Shown: positions 16,311 through 25,728 of the stretch, in pieces
Layout: every line of letters starts with the position of its first letter
How positions within the stretch are numbered: the stretch's first letter is position 1
From: Lonsdalea britannica
GTDB lineage: Bacteria > Pseudomonadota > Gammaproteobacteria > Enterobacterales > Enterobacteriaceae
Reading direction: 5' to 3'
DNA: 64,000 nucleotides
NCBI RefSeq assembly: GCF_002111595.1
Contig: NZ_LUTN01000011.1
Location: 62,001-126,000 of the forward strand
The notes under the pieces: generated by a model
Databases searched by the model: none
What the model was told of the DNA's origin: nothing
The model's input: only the letters and a program-made list of their open reading frames with translations
Made by a program: the position numbers and the translations under genes

Positions 16311-17066
16311 ATGGATAAGACTACTCAGCTTACCTCGTTGACACGTTCAGCCACTTCACTGGACGAAGCTTTTGATCACATGTTCGCGCAAACGTTACAC
16401 CTGGGATTCGACCGGGTGATTTATGACTACGCTCCGGTTCCCCGGACAATGGAAGGGAAACTGATCAACCCTTCTCTGTTGCGTGTTAATAACGTGCCGG
16501 AAGACATGCCACTGCAGTGGTTCGAAAATGGTTTTTTTCAGATGGATGTTGTTCAACATCATGCTCTGGAAACCTGCGCGCCATTTGTGTGGTCATATCA
16601 ACGCCCTGAACGGACGCCGCTTCGCTCACGCATTGGCGAAGAGCATCAGTGCGTTACGCATTACATGCAGGAAAATGGGATGCCCTGCGGCGCGACGGTC
16701 CCCCTGCACCTGCCTCGCGGAGGCTTCGCCACCGTAACGGCTATTCTTAACAGCTCGCACGAAGAACAGGATATCAGCAGTACATTATCAGATCTGACGT
16801 TTATTGCTCATCGTTTCCAGGAATCGGCGTTCCCCCTGTTCAGCGAAGATCTCATGACCTGCCAATACGTCCATCTGACCAAACGCGAGCGTGAGTGTCT
16901 GACATGGTCTGCGGAAGGTCTGACGGCGAAAGAGATCGCCCGTAAACTGAACCGTTCCGTCGCAACCGTCACGCTGCATTTGAACAACGCCACCAAAAAG
17001 CTGGGGGCGAATAATCGTGTGCAGGCTGTCGTTCGCGCCATGTACTACCACCTCCTCGATAGCTAA
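16311..17066 (+). CDS. pipR: PipR-like LuxR solo (plant-associated-bacteria subfamily)
   Basis: A 251-residue quorum-sensing-type regulator: N-terminal autoinducer-binding domain (about 15-165) and C-terminal LuxR helix-turn-helix (about 185-245; LTKRERECLTWSAEGLTAKE). Aligned to TraR, the acyl-homoserine-lactone contact Trp57 is Met66 and Tyr61 is Trp70, while Asp70 is kept as Asp79 and Pro71 is Val80. The M/W pair is the signature of the OryR/XccR/PsoR/PipR subfamily, which responds to plant-derived compounds and not to AHLs. No luxI gene is in the window. The neighbours, an ABC peptide importer on one side and a proline iminopeptidase on the other, match the Pseudomonas pipR locus, where an ethanolamine derivative is the known signal. 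GGAGGG precedes the ATG. Confidence 0.88.
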   Translation: MDKTTQLTSLTRSATSLDEAFDHMFAQTLHLGFDRVIYDYAPVPRTMEGKLINPSLLRVNNVPEDMPLQWFENGFFQMDVVQHHALETCAPFVWSYQRPERTPLRSRIGEEHQCVTHYMQENGMPCGATVPLHLPRGGFATVTAILNSSHEEQDISSTLSDLTFIAHRFQESAFPLFSEDLMTCQYVHLTKRERECLTWSAEGLTAKEIARKLNRSVATVTLHLNNATKKLGANNRVQAVVRAMYYHLLDS

Positions 17067-17109
17067 AACTATCTATTTTACTAGCTTTCCGCTTTCGCTG
17101 ACGCGCCTT

Positions 17110-17141
17110 ACTCTTAAGCCAGACTTAACAGACATAAGAGT
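17110..17141. promoter_or_regulatory. Nested inverted repeats before pipA
   Basis: ACTCTTA (17110-17116) pairs with TAAGAGT (17135-17141), and inside it TTAAG (17114-17118) pairs with CTTAA (17124-17128). The structure lies in the 86-bp gap between the regulator and the peptidase gene, ending 11 bp before the peptidase ATG. It is a candidate operator for pipA or an RNA stem affecting its translation. Confidence 0.4.
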
Positions 17142-17152
17142 GACCGTCATTT

Positions 17153-18049
17153 ATGAACACTGTCAGCGAAGGCTTTGCCCCTTTTCTCCAGTATCAAACC
17201 TGGTATCGAATCAGCGGTGATTTACATAATGGTATGACACCGTTGGTCGTTGTCCACGGCGGTCCCGGCTGCACCCACGATTACGTTGATTCATTTAAAG
17301 ATATCGCCAACACAGGTCGTCCTGTGGTTCATTACGATCAGTTAGGTAATGGCCGTTCGACGCACCTACGGGAAAAACCGGCCGATTTCTGGCAAATCTC
17401 GTTGTTTCTTGATGAGCTGGATAACCTGTTAAAACATCTTAACATTCAGGACGACTATGCACTGCTCGGTCAGTCCTGGGGCGGCATTTTGATTTCAGAA
17501 CATGCCGTAAGATGTCCAACCGGTTTGAAAGCTATCGTTATCGCCAACTCTCCGGCGTCGATTCCGTCATGGCTGCAGGCCGCGGCGAAGCTGCGCGCCG
17601 AATTGCCAGAAGCGGTTCAAGCGACTTTGCTTGAGCACGAAGAGGCAGGGACGGTGGATAGCGAAGCCTATCGCGAAGCATCACAGGTGTTCTATCAGCG
17701 TCACGTCTGCCGTCTGGACCCGTGGCCCGCTGAGGTGAAACGCACCTTTGATTATATCGATGAAGACCCCACGGTTTATCACGCAATGAATGGACCGACA
17801 GAGTTCCATGTCATCGGCAGCATGAAAAACTGGAGCATCATCGATCGCGTCAAAGCCATCAACGTCCCTACCCTTTTGATTTCAGGACGTTACGACGAGG
17901 CTTCACCAGAAACGATCCAACCTTTTGCAGACGGTATTGCTGATGTTGAGTGGGTTATTTTTGAACACTCCAGCCATATGCCGCATGTCGAAGAGCGCGA
18001 AGAATGCATGAAAACCGTCGGTGATTTTCTGCAAAGAAAGATTCGATAA
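17153..18049 (+). CDS. pipA: Proline iminopeptidase family hydrolase (PipA-like)
   Basis: Alpha/beta-hydrolase of peptidase family S33, 298 residues, expected to be cytoplasmic because no signal peptide is visible. The oxyanion-hole motif HGGPG is at residues 35-39, the nucleophile Ser108 lies in GQSWGG, the acid is the Asp of [10 protein letters not shown], and the base is the His of SSHMPH near the C-terminus. Members release N-terminal proline or hydrolyse related amides. In plant-associated bacteria the homologous pip genes are activated by the neighbouring LuxR solo in plant extracts, so this is the likely direct target of PipR. It is co-oriented with pipR, 86 bp downstream. The ribosome binding site before the ATG is weak. 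Confidence 0.9.
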   Translation: MNTVSEGFAPFLQYQTWYRISGDLHNGMTPLVVVHGGPGCTHDYVDSFKDIANTGRPVVHYDQLGNGRSTHLREKPADFWQISLFLDELDNLLKHLNIQDDYALLGQSWGGILISEHAVRCPTGLKAIVIANSPASIPSWLQAAAKLRAELPEAVQATLLEHEEAGTVDSEAYREASQVFYQRHVCRLDPWPAEVKRTFDYIDEDPTVYHAMNGPTEFHVIGSMKNWSIIDRVKAINVPTLLISGRYDEASPETIQPFADGIADVEWVIFEHSSHMPHVEEREECMKTVGDFLQRKIR

Positions 18050-18101
18050 CATAAGAAGAAAGACCAATACCAGGGAAAGCGACATTTTAGTCGCGATTGT
18101 A

Positions 18102-18140
18102 AAACGCGCCGGCTAAAAACGGCCGGCGCGTTTCTTTTTT
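18102..18140 (+). terminator. Strong Rho-independent terminator after pipA
   Basis: AAACGCGCCGG (18102-18112) pairs with CCGGCGCGTTT (18123-18133), followed by CTTTTTT. This ends the pipR-pipA transcription unit. Confidence 0.92.
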
Positions 18141-18478
18141 AGAGCGCTATTAAAGCGCCGGGCTTTACCACTCAGCCCAGAGGTAACCGCCTGTTGCCTA
18201 AGCTCGTCAGTTAGGACAAGAGACTGGTTCCTCATTCGTTCCTCGCAAGACCGCCAGGGAATGGCGCGGCCTTGTTTATATTTTCATTCCTCTATTTCCA
18301 ATCACACGCCCGGTTTATTTTTACCCTGCGACTGTCGCTAAGACGGCAGGGTATTCGCGCATCTTGCCAACGCCCAAGAACCCACCTGGATTCCCTTTGC
18401 CCGACCGACTCGCCGGCAGGGCCGCCCCGGCGCGGCACGAGATATCCACGTCGATTCGGCATTCAGTCGGGCGTTACA
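18141..18478. other. Intergenic region, no gene seen
   Basis: About 340 bp between the pipA terminator and the convergent xapB-like gene. A small hairpin (GCGCT/AGCGC) stands at 18144-18158. The GGGCT...AGCCC segment just after it slightly resembles a tRNA D-arm, but no complete cloverleaf can be built. Confidence 0.45.
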
Positions 18479-19744
18479 TTAGGTCGCTGACCCTGAAACG
18501 GTCTGGCGGCTTTGGTGGCGATACCGAAACGCGACGGCAAAAACGCACCCCAGCACCAGCGTATAACCTGAAAATGTCAGCCAAATCGCCTGCCAATCCT
18601 TGACGCCGGCCGTCGTGAACAGATCCACTACCCCTCCGCTGGCCAGCGCCCCAAGATAAGCGCCCAGTCCATTCACCATACTCATGAACATGCCCTGCGC
18701 GCTGGCTCTGAAACGAGAGTCGACCTCCGTATCCACAAAGATCGCGCCGGAGATATTGAAAAAGTCGAACGCGCAGCCGTAAATAATCATCGAGAGCACC
18801 AGCAGCAAGAACCCCATGCCAAGCGGGTCGCCGTAGGCGAAAAACAGAAAGCGCAGCGTCCAGGCGAACATGCTAATGAGCATGACGCGTTTGATGCCGT
18901 AGCGGCGCAGAAAAAACGGAATGGTGAGAATGAAAAACACTTCCGAAATCTGCGAGAGCGATAACAGCACTGACGGATAAGTCGCCGCCAGACTCGACTG
19001 ATAGAGCGGATTACGCGCGAAGTCGTGGAGAAACGGGTTGCTGAAGGTATTGGAAACCTGCAATGCGGCGCCCAATAACATGGCGAAAATGAAGAACACC
19101 GCCATACGCGGCGTTTTGAACAGGGACAAGGCCCCCAGCCCCAGCGCGTTGAACAGACGGGTGCTACCGCCTTCGCGATACAGCGAGCATCGCGGCAATG
19201 TCAGGGAGTACAACGCCAACAGTAGCGAGGCGCTTGAAGCCAGATAAAGCTGATTATTGCTCAGTTCAATCTGCCCAAAGCTGACCGTCCACATCGCCAG
19301 AATGAACCCGACCGTGCCGTAGACGCGGGCAGAAGGAAAATCCTTCACCCGGTCCAGCCCGTGCTGTTCCAACGCGAAATACGCGATACTGTTGGACAGC
19401 GACATGCTGGGCATATAGGCGACGGCATTCAGCAGCATGACCCAGAACATCATCATGGGGTCCGTCGCCTGCGCCGCGAGGTAAAGCGCGATCGCGCCTA
19501 GTAAATGGCACAGTCCATAAAGGCGATTAGCCCGGATCCAACGGTCGGCGATAATCCCCGCCAAACCGGGGACGACCAATGAGGCCAGCCCTTTAGCGCT
19601 ATAGGCCATTCCGACCTGCACGCCGGTAAAGTGCAGCGTGTTGATCATGTAAGAGCCCAATGTGACCAACCAACAACCCCAAATAAAGTACTGCAAAAAG
19701 AACATCGTCTTTAGACGCAGCGAGATTGAAAATACGTTCGACAT
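18479..19744 (-). CDS. xapB: Nucleoside (xanthosine) permease, NHS/MFS family
   Basis: Proton-driven nucleoside importer of the NupG/XapB family with about twelve membrane segments. Family stretches include FFLQYFIWGCWLVTLGSYM, PGLAGIIADRW, NPFLHDFARNP and IIYGCAFDFFNISGAIFV, which match XapB more closely than NupG as far as I can judge. I start at the ATG at 19744, preceded by AGGAAAA, giving 421 residues; the longer frame to 19840 lacks a ribosome binding site. It follows xapA on the same strand with a gap of 115 bp, the same order as in E. coli. A xapR regulator is not present here. Confidence 0.92.
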   Translation of the reverse strand: MSNVFSISLRLKTMFFLQYFIWGCWLVTLGSYMINTLHFTGVQVGMAYSAKGLASLVVPGLAGIIADRWIRANRLYGLCHLLGAIALYLAAQATDPMMMFWVMLLNAVAYMPSMSLSNSIAYFALEQHGLDRVKDFPSARVYGTVGFILAMWTVSFGQIELSNNQLYLASSASLLLALYSLTLPRCSLYREGGSTRLFNALGLGALSLFKTPRMAVFFIFAMLLGAALQVSNTFSNPFLHDFARNPLYQSSLAATYPSVLLSLSQISEVFFILTIPFFLRRYGIKRVMLISMFAWTLRFLFFAYGDPLGMGFLLLVLSMIIYGCAFDFFNISGAIFVDTEVDSRFRASAQGMFMSMVNGLGAYLGALASGGVVDLFTTAGVKDWQAIWLTFSGYTLVLGCVFAVAFRYRHQSRQTVSGSAT

Positions 19745-19859
19745 GATGACTTTTCCTATTTCCCTGTCAGCGTTCGCGTTGATTACCCGACAAGATGATG
19801 AGGTGACCCGCCCTATCGTCAGACTACACGTGTCTATCAATGCGGGCGCTGCGCCGGCC

Positions 19860-20687
19860 TCAGGCGGCGCGCGTTTTGAAAAATTCGCGGATCAGCCGCA
19901 TGAAATCTCCGGAAGCCAGCGCCGCACACCGTAACGTCTGCTCGTGCGACAGCACCGTATCGGACATCCCCTCGGCATAGTTTGTCATTGCGGACACCGC
20001 GAGAACTTTTAGTCCGCAGTGGCGCGCGGCCAATACCTCGGGCACGACCGACATCCCCACCACGTCGCATCCCACCAGCTTCATCATGCGAATTTCCGCC
20101 GGAGTTTCGAAATTGGGGCCGGTGTACCCGGCAAACACGCCCTCGGCAAGATCGATACCCAGATGGGTGGCCACCTTGTGCAGATCGCCTCGCAGCTCGC
20201 TGTCATAGGCATTGGCGAGGCTAAAGAAACGCGGTCCGAAACGCTCGTCATTCTCTCCGACCAACGGCGATTCCGGCATAAAGTTGATATGGTCGGTCAG
20301 CGCCACTAGCCGACCGGGGGCGACCGACTGACGCAGCGATCCCGCCGCGCTGGTCACCAGTAGAAACTCGCAGCCCAATAGCCGAAACGTCCGCACTGCG
20401 GTCGTCATCACCGTCATTCCCCGGCCTTCGTAGTAATGACCTCGGCCCTTCATGCACAGCGCCGGGACGCCTTCCAGATAGCCCGCCACCAGCTTGCCCG
20501 CATGGCCTTCCACGCGGCTGACCGGAAATCCCGGCAGTTCGGCATAGTCGAATTCGGTGATGTCGGTCATGGAGTCGGCCAGTTCGCCGAGCCCGGAGCC
20601 AAGGATCAGCGCCGCTTCCGGCTGAAAATCAGGGAGTTTTTGACGAATAAGGGTCGCGCAGGTGATGGCATCTTCGGGGTTGAACAT
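19860..20687 (-). CDS. xapA: Purine nucleoside phosphorylase II (xanthosine phosphorylase)
   Basis: Cleaves xanthosine and other purine nucleosides with phosphate to give free base and ribose-1-phosphate. The 275-residue protein has the trimeric PNP signatures LILGSGLGELAD, GRGHYYEGRGMTVM, LVTSAAGSL, GYTGPNFETPAEIRMM and GMSVVPEVLAARHCGLKV. Length and order with the permease point to XapA and not to the hexameric DeoD. The pair would let the cell take up and use xanthosine. The promoter lies in the AT-rich region just right of 20700. Confidence 0.93.
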   Translation of the reverse strand: MFNPEDAITCATLIRQKLPDFQPEAALILGSGLGELADSMTDITEFDYAELPGFPVSRVEGHAGKLVAGYLEGVPALCMKGRGHYYEGRGMTVMTTAVRTFRLLGCEFLLVTSAAGSLRQSVAPGRLVALTDHINFMPESPLVGENDERFGPRFFSLANAYDSELRGDLHKVATHLGIDLAEGVFAGYTGPNFETPAEIRMMKLVGCDVVGMSVVPEVLAARHCGLKVLAVSAMTNYAEGMSDTVLSHEQTLRCAALASGDFMRLIREFFKTRAA

Positions 20688-21033
20688 AGCAGTTCCTTGT
20701 CTGGGAAAGGCCGCGGGATCGGGCCTGATGTCGAAAACCCAATCGCGCCCGTCCCTATAGGCAGGCCGTTTGGCTTAACGACGAAAAGAGATTTTCATAT
20801 TAAGAGCTTTTTCTACGGACACTAATAGCAAAAGCTTATTAATATACGGAGAGACGGTTTACCAACTTTCGCACAGGACTGGCGGGCGACAGCGCGCCAC
20901 CCTATGAGGTTCCACCGTCTGCCAACGACGTTTCCCGCCTCGTCGGGATGCGCGTTGGACGCTCACGGCGATACTCGCCGCGGCGTGAAGTTCCCCCCAC
21001 ACAACGCATTTATCGTGATAAGGATGACACAAC
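20688..21033. other. Divergent intergenic region between xapA and an MFS gene
   Basis: About 346 bp holding the xapA promoter on one side and the MFS gene's on the other. An AT-rich patch at 20800-20850 is the likely promoter core. AAGGATGA before the ATG at 21034 is the ribosome binding site of the MFS gene. No gene or clear operator is recognised. Confidence 0.45.
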
Positions 21034-22445
21034 ATGCAGTCCCCCAGCACTTCATTGGACGAAGCTACCGCTGGCAATCACGCCAGTCTCGATCTTACCG
21101 CCCGGATTAACCGGCTGCCTTCCACCGCCGGGCTTTGGCGTTTTATCGCCTTGCTCTCGCTCGGGGGATTTTTCGAGCTGTACGATCTCTTTCAGACGGC
21201 GTACATCAGCAGCGGACTGGTCGCCGAGCATATTTTTCATGTAGGCAAAGAGGGCCTGTTCCATATCACCGATCAGCCAGCTTCGCGTCGGCGACGTTTT
21301 TGGGCCTGTTCGTCGGCGCCAGCCTCCTGGCGCCGTGGGCCGACAGGCTGGGCCGCAAAATGACCTTCATGTACGCGCTGGCCTGGTACGGCGCGCTGTC
21401 TTTCGTGATGGCGATGCAGAGCACCGCAGAAGGCGTCATTCTGTGCCGCTTTCTGGTCGGTATCGGGCTGGGCATAGAACTGGTGACCATCGACGCCTAT
21501 CTCAGCGAATGGATGCCGACGTCTCTGCGTAGCAAGGCCTTTGCCTTTGCCTTCTTCATTCAATTTCTTTCGGTGCCGACGGTGGCGCTGATGTCCTGGT
21601 GGCTGGTGCCTCACACCTTTTTCGGGATCGGCGGCTGGCGCTGGGTAGTCATCGCGGGCGCGGCCTGTTCAGTATTGATCTGGGTGCTGCGCAAAAATCT
21701 ACCCGAGTCCGCCCGTTGGCTGGCGCAGCAAGGCCGTCATGACGAGGCCCATCAGGTGTTGTGCGATATGGAGCGACGGTGCGGCATGACTGCGCAGAGC
21801 CAGTATATGCCTACGGAGAATGCGTCGCAGGAAGCCGCACCACGCGCTAGATTCCGCGATATCTGGGCTCCGGAATATCGCCAGCGTACGCTGATGTTGG
21901 TCGCCATGAATTTCTTCCAATCCATTGGGTTCTTTGGTTTTGGCAACTGGCTGCCGTCGCTGCTGTCCGGACAGGGCGCAGGGATCACCCAGAGCTTGTT
22001 CTACGCTTTTTTCATCACGCTGGCGTATCCAATCGGCTGCCTGTTGTGCAGCCTGTATGTCGGCCGCTTCGAGCATAAGTGGCAGATCGTCGGCTCGTGT
22101 CTGATGACCGTGGTCTTCGGTCTGCTGTTCACCCAGCAGACGCACCCGCTGCTGCTCATCGCCTGCGGCTTCCTCGTCACCTACTCCAATGCCTGGCTGA
22201 CGATTGGCTATCACGCTTATCAGGCCGAGATTTTCCCGACGCGCATTCGCGCCCGGGCGGTCGGTTTTTGCTACTCGTTCAGCCGCCTGTCCACCGCCTT
22301 CACCAGCATCCTGATCGGCCTGTTATTGCAGCATGTGGGAAGCGTCAGCGTCGTGATCTTCATCGTATTCAGTATGTTGATGGTGATGCTGTCGGTGGGA
22401 GTCTGGGGACCGAAAACGCGCGGCATTAATCTGGATAACATCTAA
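21034..22445 (+). pseudogene. MFS metabolite/H+ transporter, frameshifted
   Basis: Encodes a major-facilitator transporter of about 470 residues once a frameshift is repaired. The first frame (from ATG 21034) gives the N-terminus and first membrane segment (GLWRFIALLSLGGFFELYD) up to HITDQ near 21280. The second frame continues with ATFLGLFVGASLLAPWADR, the conserved RLGRK loop, GIGLGIELVTIDAYLSEWMP and PESARWL of the sugar/metabolite porter group, and ends in SVGVWGPKTRGINLDNI. One added base near CAGCC at 21278-21285 would restore a single frame. The substrate cannot be told. It stands alone between xapA and patD and is followed by a good terminator. Confidence 0.8.
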
Positions 22446-22453
22446 AAAATATT

Positions 22454-22482
22454 GGCGGGCGTCCTCGGTTGAGGCGCCCGCC
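22454..22482. terminator. Bidirectional hairpin between convergent genes
   Basis: GGCGGGCG (22454-22461) pairs with CGCCCGCC (22475-22482). An A-rich stretch lies on the left and TTT on the right, so it can serve both the MFS gene and the convergent patD copy. Confidence 0.8.
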
Positions 22483-22488
22483 TTTGCA

Positions 22489-23912
22489 TCAGTGTTTAAT
22501 CATGATGTGACGTACGATCGTGTAATCCTCCAACCCGTACATCGACATGTCCTTGCCGTAACCGGATTGTTTCTGACCTCCGTGCGGCATTTCGCTGACC
22601 AGCATGAAATGCGTATTCACCCAGGTGCAACCATACTGCAGTCGCGCGCTCAGACGATGCGCCCGGCCAAGATCCTGCGTCCAGACGGAGGACGCCAGCC
22701 CATACGTTGAGCTATTGGCCCATGCCAGCACCTCAGCCTCGTCGTCAAACTCCGTCACGCTGACCACCGGCCCGAACACCTCTTTCTGGACGATTTCGTC
22801 GTCCTGCATCGCCCCGGCCAGCAGCGTCGGCTGGAAATAGTAGCCCGGCCCTTCGACTTTCGCGCCGCCGGTCACCACTGAAATATGCGGCAGCGCCTTC
22901 GCCCGTTCGACGAACCCGGCAACGCGGTCGCGATGCGCAGCGGTGATCAGCGGACCCAATTCGGTGGTTTCATCCTCCGGCGACCCTATGTTGAGAGTGG
23001 CAATCGCCTCGCCCAACGCCGCCACCAATCGATCATAGATGCCTTTCTGGGCATAGACGCGACAGGCGGCAGTGCAGTCCTGCCCGGCGTTATAGAAACC
23101 GAAGTTGCGGATCGCTTCGACCGCCGCCGGTATATCGGCGTCGTCAAAGACGATCACCGGGCTTTGCCGCCCAGTTCCATATGCGTACGTTTTACCGAGG
23201 ACGACGTATGGCGAATGATGTGCTGTCCGGTCGGAATCGAGCCGGTCAGCGACACCATGCGCACCTTCTCATGGCCCGTCAGGACATCGCCGACGGTAGG
23301 CCCGTCGCCGAACACCACGTTTATCACCCCGTCGGGCAGAAGACCGACCGCCAGTTCAGCCAGTTTCAGCGTCGTCAGCGGCGTCTGCTCCGAGGGTTTG
23401 ATGACGACGCAGTTGCCTGCCGCCAGCGCGGGGCCTAGCTTCCAGGCCGCCATCATCAACGGATAGTTCCAGGGTGCAATCGAGGCGACGACGCCCAGCG
23501 GATCGCGGCGGATCATCGACGTGTGCTCCTCCAGATACTCCCCACTGGCCATTCCGCTCATACAGCGACAGGCGCCCGCGAAGAAGCGGAAGACGTCCGC
23601 TACCGCCGGGATCTCATCGTTCAGCACGGCATGATATGGCTTGCCGCAGTTAAGCGATTCCAGACGAGAGAACGTCTCCGCGTTCTGTTCAATACAGTCC
23701 GCTATCTTCAGCAGGCATTCCGCACGCGTTTTCGGCGTGGTCTGTCCCCAGGAAGCAAAAGCCCGATCGGCACTCTCCACCGCCAACGCAACCTGCGCAG
23801 GGGATGCCTGAGCGATGTGCGCGATTTCCTCTCCGGTCGCCGGATTATAGACAGGCAGCGTATTGCCTTCACCCGCGACTAAACGTCCGTTGATCACCAT
23901 GTTTGTCTGCAT
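22489..23912 (-). pseudogene. patD: Gamma-aminobutyraldehyde dehydrogenase, frameshifted copy
   Basis: Oxidises 4-aminobutanal, made from putrescine, to GABA with NAD. Two frames together give a 473-residue protein closely matching E. coli PatD (YdcW): INGRLVAGEG at the N-terminus, [32 protein letters not shown], the catalytic Cys in [11 protein letters not shown], and the C-terminus [14 protein letters not shown]. The break falls inside ELGGKAPVIV near 23156: three C are present where four are needed. I start at the ATG at 23912, which aligns with the E. coli start and has GAGGA upstream. It follows the ydcV-like gene as in the E. coli ydcSTUVW operon. A second, intact homologue lies at 28215-29678. 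Confidence 0.88.
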
Positions 23913-23983
23913 CATTGGGTCCTCAGTCATTGTTTCGCATCACAGCACGCACGCCATGACGTTCATTTTCAGCGGCCTGCGGG

Positions 23984-24790
23984 CTATTTGCCGTCGCCGG
24001 ACACATCCGTTGTTTCTTTTGTGAGATACCAAGCCCCGAGGATCGGGATCATGGTCAATATCATCAGGCATAGCGCCACCACGTTGGTGACCGGCACATC
24101 GCGCGGTCGCCCCAGCTGGTTCAATAGCCAGATGGGCAAAGTGCGCTCATGCCCGGCGGTGAACGTCGTGACGATGATTTCGTCGAACGACAGCGCGAAG
24201 GCCAGCATCCCGCCAGCCAGCAGCGCCGTCGCCAGATTGGGGAGAATCACGTAGCGAAAAGTCTGCCAACCGTCGGCGCCCAGATCCATCGACGCCTCAA
24301 TCAGCGAGTGAGAGATACGCCGGAACCGAGCGATGGCATTGTTGAACACAATCACGATACAAAACGTGGCGTGGCCGATCACGATCGTCATCATGCCGGG
24401 CTCGATGTCCGCCGCGTGGAAAGCGGCCAGCAGCGCCAGTCCGGTGATAATGCCCGGCAACGCCAGCGGCAGCATCAACATCAGCGTGATGCTGTTCTTA
24501 CCGAAGAAGTCCCGCCGATAAAGCGCGGCGGCGGCCAGGGTGCCCAGCACCAGCGCAATCAGCGTGGAGAAACAGGCGATCTGTAGCGACAGGCTAATGG
24601 ATTCGAAAATATCCCGTCGCTCCGCCGCCAACTGGAACCAACGCAGCGTGAAGCCTTTCGGCGGGAAGCTGAACGCGGCCTCTTCGGTATTGAACGCGTA
24701 AACGGCGATGATCAGCAGCGGAATATGCAGAAACAGCAGTCCGCCCCAGGCCGCTAGCCGGAGCGGTAGCGGCGCGCGTTTAGAGTGCAT
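23984..24790 (-). CDS. ydcV: Polyamine ABC transporter permease (YdcV/PotI type)
   Basis: Inner-membrane permease of 268 residues with about six membrane segments, beginning with [23 protein letters not shown]. The coupling loop [23 protein letters not shown] is that of the spermidine/putrescine family. It overlaps the ydcU-like gene by 11 bp and precedes the frameshifted patD. Putrescine is the expected substrate from the operon partners; YdcSTUV specificity in E. coli is not fully settled. Confidence 0.9.
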   Translation of the reverse strand: MHSKRAPLPLRLAAWGGLLFLHIPLLIIAVYAFNTEEAAFSFPPKGFTLRWFQLAAERRDIFESISLSLQIACFSTLIALVLGTLAAAALYRRDFFGKNSITLMLMLPLALPGIITGLALLAAFHAADIEPGMMTIVIGHATFCIVIVFNNAIARFRRISHSLIEASMDLGADGWQTFRYVILPNLATALLAGGMLAFALSFDEIIVTTFTAGHERTLPIWLLNQLGRPRDVPVTNVVALCLMILTMIPILGAWYLTKETTDVSGDGK

Positions 24791-25727
24791 CGAAGGCCCC
24801 CAATCGTTTTACCAGGGAGAGATAGATGGCAATCAAGACAATCGGCACCAACGTGAACGCCGCCGCCATAGGCAGATTGCCGATGGCTCCCTGCTGGGAA
24901 TAGACCATGTTGCCGATGAAATAGCCCGGCGGTCCCACCAGCTGCGGCACGATAAAGTCGCCCAACGTGAGTGAAAAGGTGAAGATGGAACCCGCGGCAA
25001 TGCCCGGCACCGCCAGCGGCAAGATGACATAACGGAAGGTCTGCTGCGGCTGAGCGCCTAAATCTTCCGAGGCTTGAATGAGCGATACCGGCAGGCGTTC
25101 CAGCGCCGCCTGTATCGGCAGGATCATGAACGGCAGCCAGATATAGACGAACACCAGAAAGCGCCCCAGTCCGGAGGTCGACAGCGTGTTTCCGCCGATG
25201 CCCGGCAGCAACAGCAGGCTGTGCAAGCCCCCTTCCAGCCCGAGGTGGCGCAGAAACCACTGAATGACCCCATCCCGCGACAACAGCAGCGTCCAGGCAT
25301 AGGCTTTGACGATGTAGCTGGCCCACATCGGCATCATCACCGCGACATAAAAAAAGGCTTTCTGCTTGCCACGGGTGTAACGCGCCATGTAATACGCGAT
25401 CGGGAACGCCAGCACGGCGCTGAACAGCGTGACGCACACCGCCATCACTACCGTGCGCGCGATAATGTCGTAATTCGTCGGGCTGAACAGCGCCGCGATG
25501 TTCGCCAGCGTCAGCGTCGGCGATACCGTCATCGTGAAATCGTCAAAGGTATAAAAACCCTGCCATAGCAGCGTCAGTAACGATCCCAGATAAACCGCGC
25601 CGAACCACAACAGCGGTGGCGCCAGCAGCAGCGCCAGATAAAAGCCCGGCCGACGATAGAAGAAGTCGAACAGTCGATGACATGAGCTCCGGGGCATGGC
25701 GGGAGCCAGAATGGCTGCGGTCGTCAT
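24780..25727 (-). CDS. ydcU: Polyamine ABC transporter permease (YdcU/PotH type)
   Basis: Partner permease, 315 residues, with the PotB/PotH features: a first membrane segment ([24 protein letters not shown]), [15 protein letters not shown], and the coupling loop [21 protein letters not shown]. The ribosome binding site GGAGGTAGGGTGAG lies inside the end of the upstream ATPase gene, whose stop is adjacent to this ATG, so translation is coupled. Confidence 0.9.
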   Translation of the reverse strand: MTTAAILAPAMPRSSCHRLFDFFYRRPGFYLALLLAPPLLWFGAVYLGSLLTLLWQGFYTFDDFTMTVSPTLTLANIAALFSPTNYDIIARTVVMAVCVTLFSAVLAFPIAYYMARYTRGKQKAFFYVAVMMPMWASYIVKAYAWTLLLSRDGVIQWFLRHLGLEGGLHSLLLLPGIGGNTLSTSGLGRFLVFVYIWLPFMILPIQAALERLPVSLIQASEDLGAQPQQTFRYVILPLAVPGIAAGSIFTFSLTLGDFIVPQLVGPPGYFIGNMVYSQQGAIGNLPMAAAFTLVPIVLIAIYLSLVKRLGAFDAL

Positions 25728-25728
25728 C

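Noticed and set aside
18154-18190. Possible tRNA-like D-arm on the minus strand
   Set aside because: No acceptor stem, anticodon loop or T-arm (GGTTCRANYCC) can be placed around it.
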